A stretch of 64,000 nt of DNA, taken from positions 62,001 through 126,000 of the forward strand of contig NZ_DALZFB010000011.1 in assembly GCF_031979925.1 (NCBI RefSeq). The letters run 5' to 3'. This DNA is from Pseudescherichia sp031979925 (GTDB taxonomy: Bacteria > Pseudomonadota > Gammaproteobacteria > Enterobacterales > Enterobacteriaceae). The notes under the pieces are model-generated. The model made no database searches. It saw nothing but the letters and a program-made list of their open reading frames with translations, and was not told the DNA's origin. The position numbers were made by a program, and so were the translations under genes. The first letter of the stretch is position 1. Every line of letters begins with the position of its first letter. Of the stretch, positions 63,151 to 64,000 are shown piece by piece.

Positions 63151-64000
63151 GTTTTCTCCGCTTCAGCAGGCCAATGACGCCGCGCGGTAAAAACAGCGTG
63201 ACGAGGATAAACATCAGGCCCAGGAAAAAGAGCCAGTATTCCGGAAAGGCGACGGTGAAGAAGCTCTTCGCCCCGTTGACGATGCCCGCGCCCAGCAGCG
63301 GCCCGATCAGCGTCCCGCGTCCGCCCAGCGCCACCCAGATGGCGGCTTCGATGGAGTTGGTGGGCGACATCTCGCTCGGGTTGATAATGCCCACCTGCGG
63401 GACGTAGAGCGCCCCAGCGAGGCCACACAGCACGGCGGAGAGCGTCCAGACAAAGAGCTTAAACCCCTGCGGATCGTAGCCGCAAAACATCAGCCGGTTC
63501 TCCGCGTCACGTACTGCCGTCAGCACCCGGCCAAACTTGCTGCGCGCCAGCGCTATACCGATACCCAGCGCGGCGATTAGCAGCAGCACGGTGGCGATAA
63601 ACAGGCCGATCCGTGTTCCGGTGGCAGTGACCGGGAAACCGAGCAGGGTGGTAAAGCCGGTGAAGCCGTTGTTACCCCCGAAGCCGGTTTCGTTGCGGAA
63701 GAAGAGCAGCATCCCCGCATAGGTCAGCGCCTGGGTCATGATCGAGAAGTAGACGTCTTTGATGCGCGAGCGGAAGGCAAAGAAGCCAAACAGCAACGCC
63801 AGCAGGCCAGGCAGCAGCACGATCAGGCACAGCGCCCAGGCAAAGTGCTGGGTGCCGGCCCAGAACCACGGCATCTCGCTCCACGAGAGAAAGGTCATAA
63901 AGGCCGGGAGGCCGTCGCCCGCCGCCTGACGCATCAGGTACATACCCATCGCGTAGCCGCCGAGAGCAAAGAACAGCCCGTGCCCCAGCGACAGCAGACC
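63143..64000 (-). CDS. urtC: Urea ABC transporter permease UrtC (partial)
   Basis: UrtC is a membrane permease of the branched-chain amino acid/urea type. At least 285 residues are present; the start lies beyond the right edge, since the frame continues upstream of the first internal ATG with LLSLGHGLFFALGGYAMGMY. Visible are about eight hydrophobic segments and the NRLMFCGYDPQ-xx-K loop. Its end overlaps urtD. Confidence 0.93.
   Translation of the reverse strand, partial: GLLSLGHGLFFALGGYAMGMYLMRQAAGDGLPAFMTFLSWSEMPWFWAGTQHFAWALCLIVLLPGLLALLFGFFAFRSRIKDVYFSIMTQALTYAGMLLFFRNETGFGGNNGFTGFTTLLGFPVTATGTRIGLFIATVLLLIAALGIGIALARSKFGRVLTAVRDAENRLMFCGYDPQGFKLFVWTLSAVLCGLAGALYVPQVGIINPSEMSPTNSIEAAIWVALGGRGTLIGPLLGAGIVNGAKSFFTVAFPEYWLFFLGLMFILVTLFLPRGVIGLLKRRKHD

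Overview
The window comes from the chromosome of a member of the Enterobacteriaceae close to Enterobacter, Lelliottia or Klebsiella; genus cannot be fixed from sequence alone. Most genes are recognisable one-to-one orthologues of E. coli K-12 genes of the replication-terminus half of the chromosome (rsx, add, mal, manA, fumA/fumC, tus, rstAB, pntAB, fnr, ogt, mlc). A Tus-binding Ter site lies just upstream of tus, which agrees with a terminus location. A urea ABC transporter (urt), absent from K-12, sits at the right edge. All comparisons to K-12 are from memory.

Layout. 1-4.2 kb: rsxD(partial)-rsxC-rsxB-rsxA electron-transport operon and ydgK. 4.3-6.8 kb: blr, ydgJ, add; cnu (ydgT), expected between blr and ydgK, is missing. 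6.87-16.56 kb: an accessory block inserted between add and malY. It is bounded on the left by a broken copy of the malY 3' end and carries an Imm63-like orphan immunity gene, a cupin, a short-chain dehydrogenase, an alpha/beta hydrolase, two tandem LysR regulators and a melibiose locus (melR, melA, melB) with a SemiSWEET-type sugar transporter gene after melB. 16.6-29.2 kb: malY-malX/malI, ydgA, manA, fumA, fumC, tus, rstB. 29.4-30.8 kb: an AT-rich 450-codon orphan gene separates rstB from rstA, normally adjacent genes of one two-component system. 31-42.4 kb: rstA, ydgC, folM, ydgI, ydgH, pntAB, uspE, fnr, ogt, an McaS small-RNA homologue and smrA.

42.6-49.8 kb: a stress and biofilm neighbourhood: yciE-like ferritin-fold gene, a GH15 glycoside hydrolase, a YghA-like dehydrogenase, a BssS-like gene, two unrecognised small genes and a CHASE4-GGDEF-EAL protein. 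49.8-52.7 kb: ydgD, the 27-codon ydgU, asr and an M32 carboxypeptidase. 53.0-56.5 kb: an AT-rich phage-derived island with an integrase remnant, several small genes and a phage tail-like fragment. Its flanks are duplicated: a broken ynfM 3' end on the left and a broken M32 5' end on the right. 56.9-64 kb: ynfM, ynfL, mlc, bioD2, ynfD, urtE, urtD, urtC(partial).

How the parts work together. The window joins sugar uptake and control (melibiose; MalI/MalX/MalY; Mlc; ManA), redox balance (Rsx, PntAB, FNR, fumarases) and envelope or acid stress control. RstA is read from a candidate PhoP box and a candidate RstA box lies upstream of asr, so regulator and target are both present. The two strongest anomalies are the two islands flanked by duplicated gene 3' ends and the gene wedged between rstA and rstB. 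No rRNA, tRNA, CRISPR array or complete insertion sequence was seen.
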